A stretch of DNA of 64,000 nucleotides. It comes from Chloroflexota bacterium. Lineage in GTDB: Bacteria; Chloroflexota; Anaerolineae; Anaerolineales; Villigracilaceae. The stretch spans positions 1-64,000 of the forward strand of contig JACPYX010000023.1 in NCBI GenBank assembly GCA_016195815.1, read 5' to 3'. A program made the position numbers and the translations under genes. Positions 46,430 to 55,668 of the stretch are shown piece by piece. The notes beneath the pieces were generated by a model. The model was not told the DNA's origin. It did not search any database and saw nothing but the letters and a program-made list of their open reading frames with translations. Within the stretch, counting starts at the first letter, position 1; every line of letters starts with the position of its first letter.

Positions 46430-47425
46430 TCATTTCGCCCTCCCGTTCGTCAACATCTTGACCGCTTCCCGCGGCGACAAACTTCTTTTATAGACCTGCA
46501 TCATTACTTCATCATATTTGGATTCGGGAACGCGTTCGCGAAATTGGCTGACCAGCGTTTCCTGTAAAACCGCATCCATCTCAGACTCGAGGCGGGCACG
46601 CTCACGAGCGGCCCAATCCCCGCTGACGCGTAAGTGCTCCGCGTGAATCGCGATCTGTTCGGCCAGCTCAGGGATGCCCGTCCCGTCAATCGAAATTGTC
46701 CGTTGAATGGGTGGAATCCAAAGCGCCGCGTCTTTGACCTGCGGCGCGGCGCTCATATATTTTCCGTGATGTGAAAATATGTGTTGGGTTGGGTGCGACA
46801 GCTCCAGCATGGACTTCAACGCTTTTTCCGTGTTTTCCACGCCGGGACGGTCTGCTTTGTTGACGACCAGAATATCCGCGATTTCCAGAATGCCCGCTTT
46901 AATGGCCTGGATGTCATCGCCGAGTCCGGGCGCTTCCACTACCAGCGTGGTGTGGGCCAATCGAGCGATGTCCACTTCACTTTGTCCCGCGCCGACCGTT
47001 TCGATCATCACGATCTCAAAGCCCGCCGCGTCGAAGACCTGTGTCATGCCTGCCGTGGCCTGCGCCAATCCGCCGAGTGAACCGCGCGTCGCCATTGAGC
47101 GGATGAATATGCCCGCGTCGCCGCTCAAATCTCGCATGCGCACGCGGTCGCCCAGCACCGCGCCGCCCGTGAACGGGCTGGACGGATCCACTGCGACAAT
47201 CGCCACGCGTTTATTTTGTTTGCGAAAATATAATGCCAGTTGATTGACCAGCGACGATTTACCGGTTCCCGGCGCGCCCGTTACGCCGATCAGATGCGCT
47301 TTGCCAGCGTGGGGAAACAGCGTCGCCAAAGCCGCGCGGCCATCCTGGGTGTCATTCTCGATATGAGTTAACACGCGCGCCAGCGCAAGACGATCACCGT
47401 TGAGAATCTGAGTCACCAAATCCAT
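46430..47425 (-). CDS. meaB: Methylmalonyl-CoA mutase-associated GTPase MeaB (ArgK)
   Basis: 331 residues of the G3E GTPase family. Walker A is GVTGAPGTGKSSLVNQL (about 46-62), switch regions include AVDPSSPFTGGAVLGDRVRM, the Walker B-like segment is ETVGAGQSEVDIA, and the guanine-specificity motif NKAD occurs in ILVVNKADRPG. It protects and reloads methylmalonyl-CoA mutase with adenosylcobalamin. The upstream gene carries the B12-binding part of the mutase; the large subunit is outside the window. Confidence 0.95.
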   Translation of the reverse strand: MDLVTQILNGDRLALARVLTHIENDTQDGRAALATLFPHAGKAHLIGVTGAPGTGKSSLVNQLALYFRKQNKRVAIVAVDPSSPFTGGAVLGDRVRMRDLSGDAGIFIRSMATRGSLGGLAQATAGMTQVFDAAGFEIVMIETVGAGQSEVDIARLAHTTLVVEAPGLGDDIQAIKAGILEIADILVVNKADRPGVENTEKALKSMLELSHPTQHIFSHHGKYMSAAPQVKDAALWIPPIQRTISIDGTGIPELAEQIAIHAEHLRVSGDWAARERARLESEMDAVLQETLVSQFRERVPESKYDEVMMQVYKRSLSPREAVKMLTNGRAK

Positions 47426-47434
47426 CTATAATCC

Positions 47435-47471
47435 TTACGTTTAACGTTTTACGTGTTGCGTATTACGCAAC
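47435..47471. repeat. Inverted repeat between meaB and the B12-binding gene
   Basis: The perfect seven-base hairpin GTTGCGT-ATT-ACGCAAC (47455-47471) is preceded by TTACGTTTAACGTTTTACGT, a near-periodic block of the same composition. Confidence 0.6.
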
Positions 47472-47867
47472 TTATTTCACCGCTTCTTTTATATCCTTGA
47501 TGATATCTTCCGTCGAAGCGCCGGGACCGTATACCCCGGTCACGCCGATTTGCTTCAATTGCGGCACATCTTCATCCGGTACAATGCCGCCGATGAAAAC
47601 CTTGACCTTGCTTTGCCCGTTGGCCTTCAGCAATTCGAGAATGCGCGGCGCAAGCGCCATGTGCGCGCCTGAAAGAATGGACAATCCGACGATATCCACA
47701 TCCTCCTGCAAGGCGGCCTCGGCGATCATCTCAGGGGTTTGACGCAGGCCGGTGTAGATCACCTCCATACCGGCGTCGCGCAACGCACGCGCTACCACTT
47801 TTGCGCCGCGGTCGTGCCCGTCCAGGCCGGGCTTGGCCACCAGCACACGGATCTTTTTGTCTGTCAT
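47472..47867 (-). CDS. Cobalamin-binding domain protein (methylmalonyl-CoA mutase C-terminal)
   Basis: 131 residues, a free-standing B12-binding domain. The motif [10 protein letters not shown] holds DxHxxG, whose His displaces the dimethylbenzimidazole ligand, and [10 protein letters not shown] and [12 protein letters not shown] complete the family pattern. In many bacteria this domain is a separate small subunit of methylmalonyl-CoA mutase; the neighbouring meaB supports that. GGAGG precedes ATG 47867. Confidence 0.93.
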   Translation of the reverse strand: MTDKKIRVLVAKPGLDGHDRGAKVVARALRDAGMEVIYTGLRQTPEMIAEAALQEDVDIVGLSILSGAHMALAPRILELLKANGQSKVKVFIGGIVPDEDVPQLKQIGVTGVYGPGASTEDIIKDIKEAVK

Positions 47868-48026
47868 GTATCCTCCGCGGGTAAATTCGATGCGATTATA
47901 CTAGACTTGTTTAATAAATCACTGTTGGCGTAAACTTTATGCGGCCATCATTCAATTTGCAATTCACTTGCAATCATCCAGGCTTCTCGCGGCCTTCTCC
48001 AGCGCAAAAGCCAACCTTAAATATGC

Positions 48027-48032
48027 TATACT
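48027..48032 (+). promoter_or_regulatory. -10 box of the 48-56 kb operon, leaderless type
   Basis: TATACT ends seven bases before ATG 48039, so the transcript probably starts at the initiation codon. Confidence 0.5.
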
Positions 48033-48038
48033 TCCAAT

Positions 48039-48308
48039 ATGCAAACGCGCGATTACTGGCCTCGCTGGGCCGAATCATTGCGACGCTACAAGCTTGATGC
48101 GCTTGCCGTCTTGTTGCTTGAAGCGGGCGGGCCTCTCAATCTGCTTGGCGCACAAGCACTCTATATTGGAAGTCCTTTTCTCGGCGAAAGTGCGGCCGCT
48201 TTAGCTCGCACGCTTGAATCGTCCGACGAAACACACGCCTTTGCATCTTATCTCGATCCTGAAGAAAGCGCTGAAAGCCACAGCGCAGGCGGGGGAGCGG
48301 CTTCATGA
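48039..48308 (+). CDS. Small hypothetical protein, first gene of the operon
   Basis: 89 residues, unrecognised. It has an amphipathic helical core (RWAESLRRYKLDALAVLLLE), a hydrophobic middle (GGPLNLLGAQALYIGSPFLG), and an acidic Ser/Gly-rich tail. There is no clear signal peptide or membrane helix. Its stop overlaps the next start (ATGA). It could be a cytoplasmic partner of the membrane proteins encoded downstream. Confidence 0.55.
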   Translation: MQTRDYWPRWAESLRRYKLDALAVLLLEAGGPLNLLGAQALYIGSPFLGESAAALARTLESSDETHAFASYLDPEESAESHSAGGGAAS

Positions 48309-49042
48309 ATCTCATTGCACTTGGCATCGTTAGTTTCTCTGGCATTCTCCTGCTGGCCTTTTCATTGATCAAACGAAAATCTCCTCCTAAATTTCGCATC
48401 ATCCCGGCGTTGACGCGTCTTTATCGCGCCATCGGCCTTAGTGTGGAAGACGGCACCCGCGTCTTCATTCACCTGGGACCGATGAGTCTGCTCACGCCGC
48501 GCGGCGGTGCGCCGCTGGCGGGACTCGGAATGCTGCGCCATCTCACCGAGCGGACTTCGCTCAGTGATCGTCCGCCGATTGCCGCGGCGGGCGAGGCATC
48601 TTTGGCCTTGCTGGCGCAGGATACACTCGAAGCAGGTTACGAAGCTGCGGGCGCGGGCGAATTTTATCAACCCTTATCTGGCCGTCTGATTGGATTGACT
48701 CCCTTCTCTTCTGCGGCGGGGGCCATGTCCATTATTCGTGATGAAGATATTTCGGCCAGCATCCTGATCGGTCACTTCGGCCCGGAAGCCGCGCTCATGG
48801 CGGAAGCCGCTGAACGTGAGAACACATTTTTGCTGGGCGCCAGCGATGATCTTTCTTCACAGGCCGCGTTGTATGCCTCGGCACAGGAAGTGTTGATTGG
48901 TGAAGAACTTTATGCGGCGGGCGCATATCTGGGCGCGACCGCCTCACACGCGGCCAGCATCACAGTCCAGGATATTTTGCGCTGGCTCATTATTTTGGGC
49001 CTGCTGGCGGGCGCGGCTTTGAAACTTTTCGGGATGATCTAA
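48305..49042 (+). CDS. DUF6754-like membrane protein
   Basis: 245 residues with one N-terminal helix (about 3-20), a soluble core and a C-terminal helix (about 224-244). The core contains EDGTRVFIHLGPMSLLTPRG, MLRHLTERTSLSDRPPIAAA and FGPEAALMAEAAERENTFLL, the pattern I associate with the DUF6754 family of Chloroflexota membrane proteins. The soluble domain probably lies on one face of the membrane, anchored at both ends. Overlaps the next gene by one base (TAATG). Confidence 0.65.
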   Translation: MNLIALGIVSFSGILLLAFSLIKRKSPPKFRIIPALTRLYRAIGLSVEDGTRVFIHLGPMSLLTPRGGAPLAGLGMLRHLTERTSLSDRPPIAAAGEASLALLAQDTLEAGYEAAGAGEFYQPLSGRLIGLTPFSSAAGAMSIIRDEDISASILIGHFGPEAALMAEAAERENTFLLGASDDLSSQAALYASAQEVLIGEELYAAGAYLGATASHAASITVQDILRWLIILGLLAGAALKLFGMI

Positions 49043-49653
49043 TGCGGACTGTTGCAGTAATTCTCGCGGTTCTAACAGGCCTGATCGTTCTGCTGGGTTA
49101 TTTTTTTCCGGTCTTATCCGGCGTCCAAACCGTCGTTTTAAGTTGGACTATTATTTTGGCCGGGACAGCCACAGTGGTCGGTGTGTTCAGCTTGATTCTG
49201 GTTCATTTCAATAAAGTCACTCGCCGCGAAAAGGGGAGTGTGTACAGTGTGCTTTTATTGATGGCCTTGTTTGTGACTTTTATTTTTGGAATCACACTTG
49301 GGCCGGATGACCCCAACATGCAATTACTGGTCAACGCTATTATTGTGCCGGTTGAGTCTACATTGATGGCGCTGCTGGCAGTCACTCTTCTCTATGCCGG
49401 TGTGCGTCTCCTGCGCCGCCGAACCGACTTGATGAGCGTCATCTTTCTTCTGACCGCCGCGTTCATGTTATTTGCCTCGGCAACCCTGCCGTTCGGTGAG
49501 ATCAGCCTGTTGAATAACTGGATCCGTCCCTGGGTCCAGCAAGTGCTCGCACTGGGCGGGGCGCGCGGCATTTTGATAGGCGTTGCACTTGGCACATTAA
49601 CCACCGGTTTACGCATCCTATTCGGCGCAGACCGGCCGTATGGGGGCAAATAA
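49042..49653 (+). CDS. Polytopic membrane protein of unknown function
   Basis: 203 residues with about six membrane helices (near 5-27, 33-55, 66-88, 100-120, 128-148 and 170-190). Loops are short and basic on one side (NKVTRREKG, RLLRRRTD), giving a clear inside. No family recognised. Coupled to both neighbours by one-base overlaps. Confidence 0.6.
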   Translation: MRTVAVILAVLTGLIVLLGYFFPVLSGVQTVVLSWTIILAGTATVVGVFSLILVHFNKVTRREKGSVYSVLLLMALFVTFIFGITLGPDDPNMQLLVNAIIVPVESTLMALLAVTLLYAGVRLLRRRTDLMSVIFLLTAAFMLFASATLPFGEISLLNNWIRPWVQQVLALGGARGILIGVALGTLTTGLRILFGADRPYGGK

Positions 49654-52142
49654 TGGCCGATACCATTAAGTGTCCCGTTTGCGGTGAGGTCAACACAGCC
49701 GACCTGGAATTTTGTCAAAATTGCCAATCGCGCCTTCAGCCTTTTACCGGCCCATTGCAAGGTGAAAACGCCCCGCTTCAACCGGGACAGAATCCGACTA
49801 AAAAAGTTACCTCTGAGCTTGAACCCATTCTGCCGCAATGGCTGCGCGAAGCGCGCCAGCAGTCCCGCCAAACTGATGGCGAAGAGCCGCGCCTTGCCGC
49901 TCAAGATACTCCCACCGTCCCGATATCGTCCGCACCAGATTTGCTGGCCGGCCTTGCATCACAAAACGACGATGATGAAGATGCGCCCGATTGGCTGCTG
50001 AACATCACGGGCAATGCTCCCGCCAGGAAGAAAAAAAACGAACCGGAAGACTCAAATGTCAAGTGGGTGGAAGTCGGCAGTCCCGACGATTTTTCCGAAA
50101 CGCCTTCCGAGGAAATAAAAACATCTCCTACTACTCCGACGTGGATGACCCCGCAAGAGTCCGCGCCGGAAAAGGACGAACTGGCTGCCTGGCTTTCTCA
50201 AGTGGAACAATCTCCCGCATCTTTTGCGGACGAAAAAGAGTCCCCGGTTCCTTCAGTCTCATCTGCGCCTGATGTTTCCTCTGTCATCGCCGACAAGCCC
50301 GATTGGTTGGAGAATCTACAAGCCGGGATTTCCACAATTGACAACGCACCTGTTGGCCAACCGCCCGTCTCCGGCGATGAAACCAAAGACTGGCTGCATA
50401 GTTTGGATTCTGGCATGACTTCGTTGGAATCGCCTGCCCAACCCGCGCCGGTTTCGAGCGATGAAACTCCTGACTGGTTGAAGAATCTGGGCGCAAATTC
50501 AATTTCATTTGAACAGAAGCCGCCAGAACAACCCGCCCCACAAAATCAACCTGAACCGGCATCCGATATTCCTGATTGGCTGAGAACCTTTGGCGAACCG
50601 CGCATATCTTCGGCGCCAGAGGGCGCAGATTCGGCGTCAAATGGGATGATGCCCGATTGGTTGAAGGCCGCCGCCCCGTCTGGCGAGAAGCCGCCTGTTG
50701 ACCAACCAGAACCCGCTTCCGACCGCTCGGCGGATATGCCATCCTGGTTATCCTCGCTGAAACCGATTGAGGCACAACAGCCGCAAGAACCCCCTGCACG
50801 CGCGTTGACGCCCGATGAAGCGGCGGCTCAGAAGCCATTTACCGCACCTGCCTTTGCGGAAGATTCGCTTTCGAGCGATGATGTGGATGCCATTTTCGGT
50901 TCGTTGCAGATGCCCGATTGGCTTTCGAGCGCCGCCGCGCCGAGTCAACCGCCCCTGACAGAGAGTCCGCCGCCCGCCGCACAATCTGGCGAATCGATTG
51001 CGCCAGCCGAATTGCCTTCGTGGGTGCAAGCCATGCGCCCGGTAGAATCGGCGCCCCCCAATGCCAGTTCAAGTGAACTGGTTGACTCTGCCTTTGAGAC
51101 AGATGGTCCGCTGGCTGGGTTGCAAGGCGTTTTGCCCGCGCTTCCTGGAGGCATAAAGGCGTCTTCACGGCCTAAATCATATTCCATCAAACTCAATGCC
51201 AGCGAAGAACAGCAGGCGCAATCCGCCTTGCTTGAACAAATCCTGGCGCAGGAAACCGCAACCATTCCAATGAAGTCGTCTTCGATGATCCTGTCGCAGC
51301 GCGTTTTGCGCTGGGTCATTACGGCATTGCTATTCATTTTTGTCGGCGGCATCCTGTTTGCAAGAACAGAGATTTTTACCTTACCAGGCCGAATAGCTTT
51401 GCCCAACGATGAAACCGAGGCGGCGCTCTCAGTAGTGGACACAATCCCTGAAGGCGTTCCCGTCCTGGCAGTCTTCGATTATGAGCCGTCGTTGGCTGGA
51501 GAGTTGGAGGCTGTCGGCGCGCCGTTGTTCAACCGTTTGCTTTTATTGAAACACCCTAATCTTGCGATTGTCTCCACTTCACCGACTGGCCCGGCGCTGG
51601 CTGAACGCTTCATGTCAACAACGATGGCCGAACGCGGATATCAGCGCGGCGCGCAATATGTTGATCTCGGATATTTGGCCGGCGGCCTGGCCGGTGTGTA
51701 TGACTTTGCCCAGAACCCGGCGACAGTCCTGCCTCTCGGCGCGGATGGGACGCCTGTCTGGCAATCTGCGTTGTTACAGGGCAAAACGCGTCTCTCGGAC
51801 TTCGCGGCGGTCATCGTTTTGACCGATAGTGTCGAAGCCGGACGCGTGTGGGTCGAGCAGGCGGGTCCGTTTCGCGGCAACGCTTCGTTTGTAGTTATCT
51901 CAAGCGCACAGGCTGGCCCGCTGTTGATGCCTTACCTGCAATCTGGACAGATCAATGGTCTGGTCGCAGGTTTGAACAGCGCGGCAAAGATCGAGCAGGC
52001 GAATGGCCAGCCCGGGCTGGCCCGGCGTTATTGGGACGCATACAGCCTAGGTCTTTTGCTGGCGGTCGCCGTCATGTTCCTGGGCGGATTCTGGAATTTT
52101 GTCATCGGCTTGCAGGTTCGCCGCTCACAAGGTGCTAAATAA
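49653..52142 (+). CDS. Zinc-ribbon membrane protein with PDWL-type repeats
   Basis: 829 residues. An N-terminal zinc ribbon (CPVCGEVNTADLEFCQNC, residues 6-23) precedes a long low-complexity acidic/Pro/Ser region (about 50-510). This carries some ten copies of a short motif (P/K)-(D/S)-W-(L/V), each followed by a small hydrophobic patch. A membrane helix (about 551-573, RWVITALLFIFVGGILFA) leads to an alpha/beta domain (VPVLAVFDYEPSLAGELEAV, LAIVSTSPTGPALAERFMST, about 590-780) and a final helix (about 797-819). The repeats look like docking sites; function unknown. Overlaps both neighbours by one base. Confidence 0.65.
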   Translation: MADTIKCPVCGEVNTADLEFCQNCQSRLQPFTGPLQGENAPLQPGQNPTKKVTSELEPILPQWLREARQQSRQTDGEEPRLAAQDTPTVPISSAPDLLAGLASQNDDDEDAPDWLLNITGNAPARKKKNEPEDSNVKWVEVGSPDDFSETPSEEIKTSPTTPTWMTPQESAPEKDELAAWLSQVEQSPASFADEKESPVPSVSSAPDVSSVIADKPDWLENLQAGISTIDNAPVGQPPVSGDETKDWLHSLDSGMTSLESPAQPAPVSSDETPDWLKNLGANSISFEQKPPEQPAPQNQPEPASDIPDWLRTFGEPRISSAPEGADSASNGMMPDWLKAAAPSGEKPPVDQPEPASDRSADMPSWLSSLKPIEAQQPQEPPARALTPDEAAAQKPFTAPAFAEDSLSSDDVDAIFGSLQMPDWLSSAAAPSQPPLTESPPPAAQSGESIAPAELPSWVQAMRPVESAPPNASSSELVDSAFETDGPLAGLQGVLPALPGGIKASSRPKSYSIKLNASEEQQAQSALLEQILAQETATIPMKSSSMILSQRVLRWVITALLFIFVGGILFARTEIFTLPGRIALPNDETEAALSVVDTIPEGVPVLAVFDYEPSLAGELEAVGAPLFNRLLLLKHPNLAIVSTSPTGPALAERFMSTTMAERGYQRGAQYVDLGYLAGGLAGVYDFAQNPATVLPLGADGTPVWQSALLQGKTRLSDFAAVIVLTDSVEAGRVWVEQAGPFRGNASFVVISSAQAGPLLMPYLQSGQINGLVAGLNSAAKIEQANGQPGLARRYWDAYSLGLLLAVAVMFLGGFWNFVIGLQVRRSQGAK

Positions 52143-52804
52143 TGTCTCCAGATCTGATCGTGGGCGCGCTGGCTTTTCTATTCACGCTGATGATATTTAG
52201 TTATTTGATTGGCGATAATCCCCTCTTTCGAGTGGCGGTTTATGTATTTGTCGGCGTTTCGGCGGGTTATGTAGCGGCAGTTGCGTTTCGCCAGGTGCTT
52301 TTGCCAAATCTGTTATATCCGCTTGTCAATGGGACGACAACACAGCGCGCCCTGCTTGCAACCCCCTTGTTGTTAAGTGGACTCTTGCTGATGAAGGCCT
52401 GGGCGCCTCTTTCGCGGCTTGGCACTCCTTCGATGGCAGTTCTGGTCGGCGTGAGCGCGGCAGTTGCAATTGGCGGCGCAGTGACGGGCACTCTTCTTCC
52501 GCAAATCGGCGTCACCATCAATATGTTCGACCTGCGTACTTCAACTTCTCCATTTACGGCATTGTTCAACGGCGCGTTTATTCTGGCGGGTGTTGTTACC
52601 ACATTGGTCTATTTCCATTTTGGCGCACGCACAACTGCGGATGGTTCGGTGCGCCGCTTCGGTTTGATCGAATTCATTGCGTTCATCGGCAGTATCTTCC
52701 TCGCCTTTACGCTGGGCGTATTGTTCGCCGGAGTTTATTCTGCGGCGCTGACGGCTCTCATCGAACGCCTGTATTTCTTCGGGACATTCTTTGGGTTGGG
52801 TTAA
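52142..52804 (+). CDS. Polytopic membrane protein
   Basis: 220 residues with about six membrane helices, ending YFFGTFFGLG. It contains MILFTLMIFSYLIGDN-like segments and glycine-rich helices (VGVSAAVAIGGAVTGTL). Not recognised as a known transporter. Coupled by a one-base overlap to the zinc-ribbon gene and 12 bases before the GlmL-like gene. Confidence 0.6.
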   Translation: MSPDLIVGALAFLFTLMIFSYLIGDNPLFRVAVYVFVGVSAGYVAAVAFRQVLLPNLLYPLVNGTTTQRALLATPLLLSGLLLMKAWAPLSRLGTPSMAVLVGVSAAVAIGGAVTGTLLPQIGVTINMFDLRTSTSPFTALFNGAFILAGVVTTLVYFHFGARTTADGSVRRFGLIEFIAFIGSIFLAFTLGVLFAGVYSAALTALIERLYFFGTFFGLG

Positions 52805-52816
52805 TCATAAGGATTT

Positions 52817-54574
52817 ATGCCTGCTTCTCTCGTTCAAGGTGACTCACTTCTGGCTGTAGATGTCGGCGCGGCGACCACGCGTGCTGTGTTCTTCGACGTT
52901 GTGGAAGGGGAGTATCGTTTTCTCGCGGCGAGTTCCGCGCCGTCTACCGCCGAGGCTCCATTCAAAGATCTTATCGAGGGTGTGCGCGACGCCATCACCA
53001 GGCTGCAATCGGTGACCGGGCGCACGCTGCTCGACGGGAATAGCCAGCTGATTACGCCGTCCCAGCCCGACGGGTCCGGTGTGGATGCGTTTGTTTCCAC
53101 TTTATCTGCAGGCCCGGCCTTGAAGACGGTCATCATTGGTTTGTTGTCCGACGTGTCGCTCGAAAGTGCGCGGCGATTGGCCGAGACGACTTACGCGCGC
53201 ATCATCGATTCAATAGGATTGAACGATCATCGCAAGCCCGACCAGCAAATTGATACGCTCCTGCGCCTGCGGCCCGACATGGTCATCATCACCGGCGGCG
53301 CGGACGGCGGCGCGTCGCGTTCAATTCACAAGACTCTTGAGCCGGCGGGATTGGCGGGCTATCTGCTCGCGCCCGAGAAACGCCCGGCAGTTTTATTTGC
53401 AGGCAATCAAAAGCTGGACGATGAAGTAAAGGAAATGTTGGGCAGCGTGACTTCGGAGCTTCACTTTAGCCCGAATGTACGCCCTTCGCTCGATACCGAA
53501 GACATTGAACCGGCTGCGCGTCAATTGGCTGACCTTGTTATTGGAGTCCGCAGGCGCCAGCTCAAAGGCGTGGATGTTTTGCAAGCCTGGTCTGGCGGAC
53601 GTGTTCTGCCGACGGCCTACGCGGAGGGACGCATGTTGCGTTTCCTCGGCCAGGTTTACGGCGGGACGAAGGGCGGCATTCTCGGCGTGGACCTGGGCGC
53701 GTCGGCGGCAGTGATCGCGGCCGGTTTCAAAGATAAAACCGTGCTGGGCGTGTATCCGCAATTTGGGTTGGGCGAGAATCTGCCCGCCCTTTTGCAATAC
53801 ACCCAGCTCGAAGATATTCTGCGCTGGTTGCCTCTCGATATTTCAACCGGCACTCTGCGCGATTACCTGTTCCAAAAATCCTTGTATCCTGCCTCCATCC
53901 CCGCCACCAAAGAAGATCAAACGATAGCCCAGGCTGTCTCGCGCCAGGCTTTGTATTTGGCGATGCAAACTGCCCGGCGTGATTTTCCACGGTCGGCCCG
54001 CCCGCCAAAGGCAGGCTTACTCCCGTTGTTCGAGCCTATCCTGGCGGGCGGCGGTGCGTTGGGCGATGCTCCCACGCCCGGACAAAGTTTATTATTGCTG
54101 TTGGATGCCATTCAGCCCGTCGGCGTGACGACCATCATTTTGGATCGCAATAATTTACTTCCGCTTCTGGGCGCGGCTGCGGCCCGCAACAGCCTCCTGC
54201 CTGTGCAGGTTTTGGATTCGGGCGCGTTCCAGAGTCTCGGCTCGGTGGTCTCGGTCATCGCTTCTGCGAGTTATGGCGAATTGGTTGTGCGCGCCAAGTT
54301 GGTTTACGATAATGGTACTGAAGCCCGCACCGATGTTAAATACGGCAGTCTCGAATTGATTCCGTTGGCGACGGGCCAGTCTGCGAAATTGACCCTCCAG
54401 CCGCAGCGCGGCGCGGACGTGGGCTTTGGTCCCGGACGAGGCGGTACGCTGTCCGTCAGCGGAGGCGCGATGGGCGTGGTCATTGATGGCCGCGGGCGCC
54501 CGCTGGCCTTGCCCGAAGATTCGGTGCGGCGGCGTGAATTGATCAAAAAGTGGATATGGACGATTGGAGGCTGA
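52817..54574 (+). CDS. GlmL/MutL-like ASKHA family protein
   Basis: 585 residues of the glutamate mutase-associated MutL (GlmL) family, which has an actin/hexokinase-like fold. The nucleotide motifs are LAVDVGAATTRAVFFD near the start and GVDLGASAAVIAAGF in the middle, with VIITGGADGGASRS between. This is not the mismatch repair MutL. GlmL proteins are found beside corrinoid mutases and are thought to be reactivating factors, but no glutamate mutase genes lie here. AAGGAT precedes ATG 52817. Confidence 0.8.
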   Translation: MPASLVQGDSLLAVDVGAATTRAVFFDVVEGEYRFLAASSAPSTAEAPFKDLIEGVRDAITRLQSVTGRTLLDGNSQLITPSQPDGSGVDAFVSTLSAGPALKTVIIGLLSDVSLESARRLAETTYARIIDSIGLNDHRKPDQQIDTLLRLRPDMVIITGGADGGASRSIHKTLEPAGLAGYLLAPEKRPAVLFAGNQKLDDEVKEMLGSVTSELHFSPNVRPSLDTEDIEPAARQLADLVIGVRRRQLKGVDVLQAWSGGRVLPTAYAEGRMLRFLGQVYGGTKGGILGVDLGASAAVIAAGFKDKTVLGVYPQFGLGENLPALLQYTQLEDILRWLPLDISTGTLRDYLFQKSLYPASIPATKEDQTIAQAVSRQALYLAMQTARRDFPRSARPPKAGLLPLFEPILAGGGALGDAPTPGQSLLLLLDAIQPVGVTTIILDRNNLLPLLGAAAARNSLLPVQVLDSGAFQSLGSVVSVIASASYGELVVRAKLVYDNGTEARTDVKYGSLELIPLATGQSAKLTLQPQRGADVGFGPGRGGTLSVSGGAMGVVIDGRGRPLALPEDSVRRRELIKKWIWTIGG

Positions 54575-54578
54575 CGCA

Positions 54579-55634
54579 ATGCTGGCGGCTGTTCATCACA
54601 TCATCCCTCTAACTACCATCGTGCGCGAAAGACTCCTGCCCGTGAAGGGCAAAGTGTTGGCGCGGCTGAATCAAAAAGTCAGCCCGACGGATATCGTCGC
54701 CGAAGCGGCCTGGGCGCGCGAACACATCTTGCTGGATGTGGCGCGTATTCTCAATTTGTCTGCCGATGCGGCGGATAGACTCATTCGATGCAAAGTGGGA
54801 GATCGTCTCCCGGCCGGCGCGGTGATTGCCACCGGGCGCGGCCTGTTGCCGAAAATGGTCAAGGTGCCGCGTGAAACTCGTGTGACGGCATCCGGCGGAG
54901 GTCAGGTTTTGCTCGAGGCCGGTGAGTCGCGCATGGAATTGCGGGCGGGCATATCCGGAATCGTTGTGCAGATCATCCCTGACCGTGGCGTTGTCATTCA
55001 GACCTCCGGCGCGCTGATCCAGGGTGTGTGGGGCAACGGCCGCGTGGACACGGGCGTGATGATCAATCTGGCGGAAAAGCCGGATACGGTTTTGACGGAA
55101 GGCCGCCTGGATGTAAGTTTTCGCGGTTCGGTCATCATCGCCGCGCAGGCCAGGGATGTTGAAACGTTACAGGCCGCGGCAGAACTTCCGGTGCGCGGTT
55201 TGATCCTTGCAAGCCTGTTCCCCTCATTGTTACCGGCGGCGCGCGAGATGCGTTACCCGATCGTATTGACCGACGGATTCGGTTCGATGCCGATGAACTC
55301 TGCCGCCTATCGTTTGCTGACCACCAATGCGAAGCGCGAAGCCACGCTCAACGCTGAAGTGTATGATCGTTATAGCGGTGCGCGGCCCGAGGTCATCATC
55401 CCCCTGCCTGTTTCATCCGAACAGGCTTCACCGCGCGATGTCGAAACATTTGCCGCGGGTCAAACTGTGCGAATGCGCCGTCCGCCGATGGCCGGCACGA
55501 TCGGGACGGTTTTGGCTTTGCATCCCGGCTTAACGACTCTGCCTGGCGGTTTGCGGGCCGTATGTGCCAATATTAAATTTGAGAACGGCGAGCAAGCGCT
55601 CGTCCCTCTCGTAAATCTTGAAGTTGTGGGATAA
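54579..55634 (+). CDS. Conserved protein with barrel-like and KOW-like segments
   Basis: 351 residues from ATG 54579 (GGAGG at 54566-54570). Repeated beta segments resemble lipoyl/HlyD-type sandwich hybrids: VKGKVLARLNQKVSPTDIVA, KVGDRLPAGAVIATGRG and GQVLLEAGESRMELRAGISG. A domain around 205-260 has VRGLILASLFPSLLPAAREM. The tail (about 310-351) is KOW-like (MAGTIGTVLALHPG, NGEQALVPLVNLEVV). No signal peptide. Four bases after the GlmL-like gene. Function unknown. Confidence 0.6.
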   Translation: MLAAVHHIIPLTTIVRERLLPVKGKVLARLNQKVSPTDIVAEAAWAREHILLDVARILNLSADAADRLIRCKVGDRLPAGAVIATGRGLLPKMVKVPRETRVTASGGGQVLLEAGESRMELRAGISGIVVQIIPDRGVVIQTSGALIQGVWGNGRVDTGVMINLAEKPDTVLTEGRLDVSFRGSVIIAAQARDVETLQAAAELPVRGLILASLFPSLLPAAREMRYPIVLTDGFGSMPMNSAAYRLLTTNAKREATLNAEVYDRYSGARPEVIIPLPVSSEQASPRDVETFAAGQTVRMRRPPMAGTIGTVLALHPGLTTLPGGLRAVCANIKFENGEQALVPLVNLEVVG

Positions 55635-55668
55635 TGGAAACACAAGCACATCATGCGAGGAGATGACC

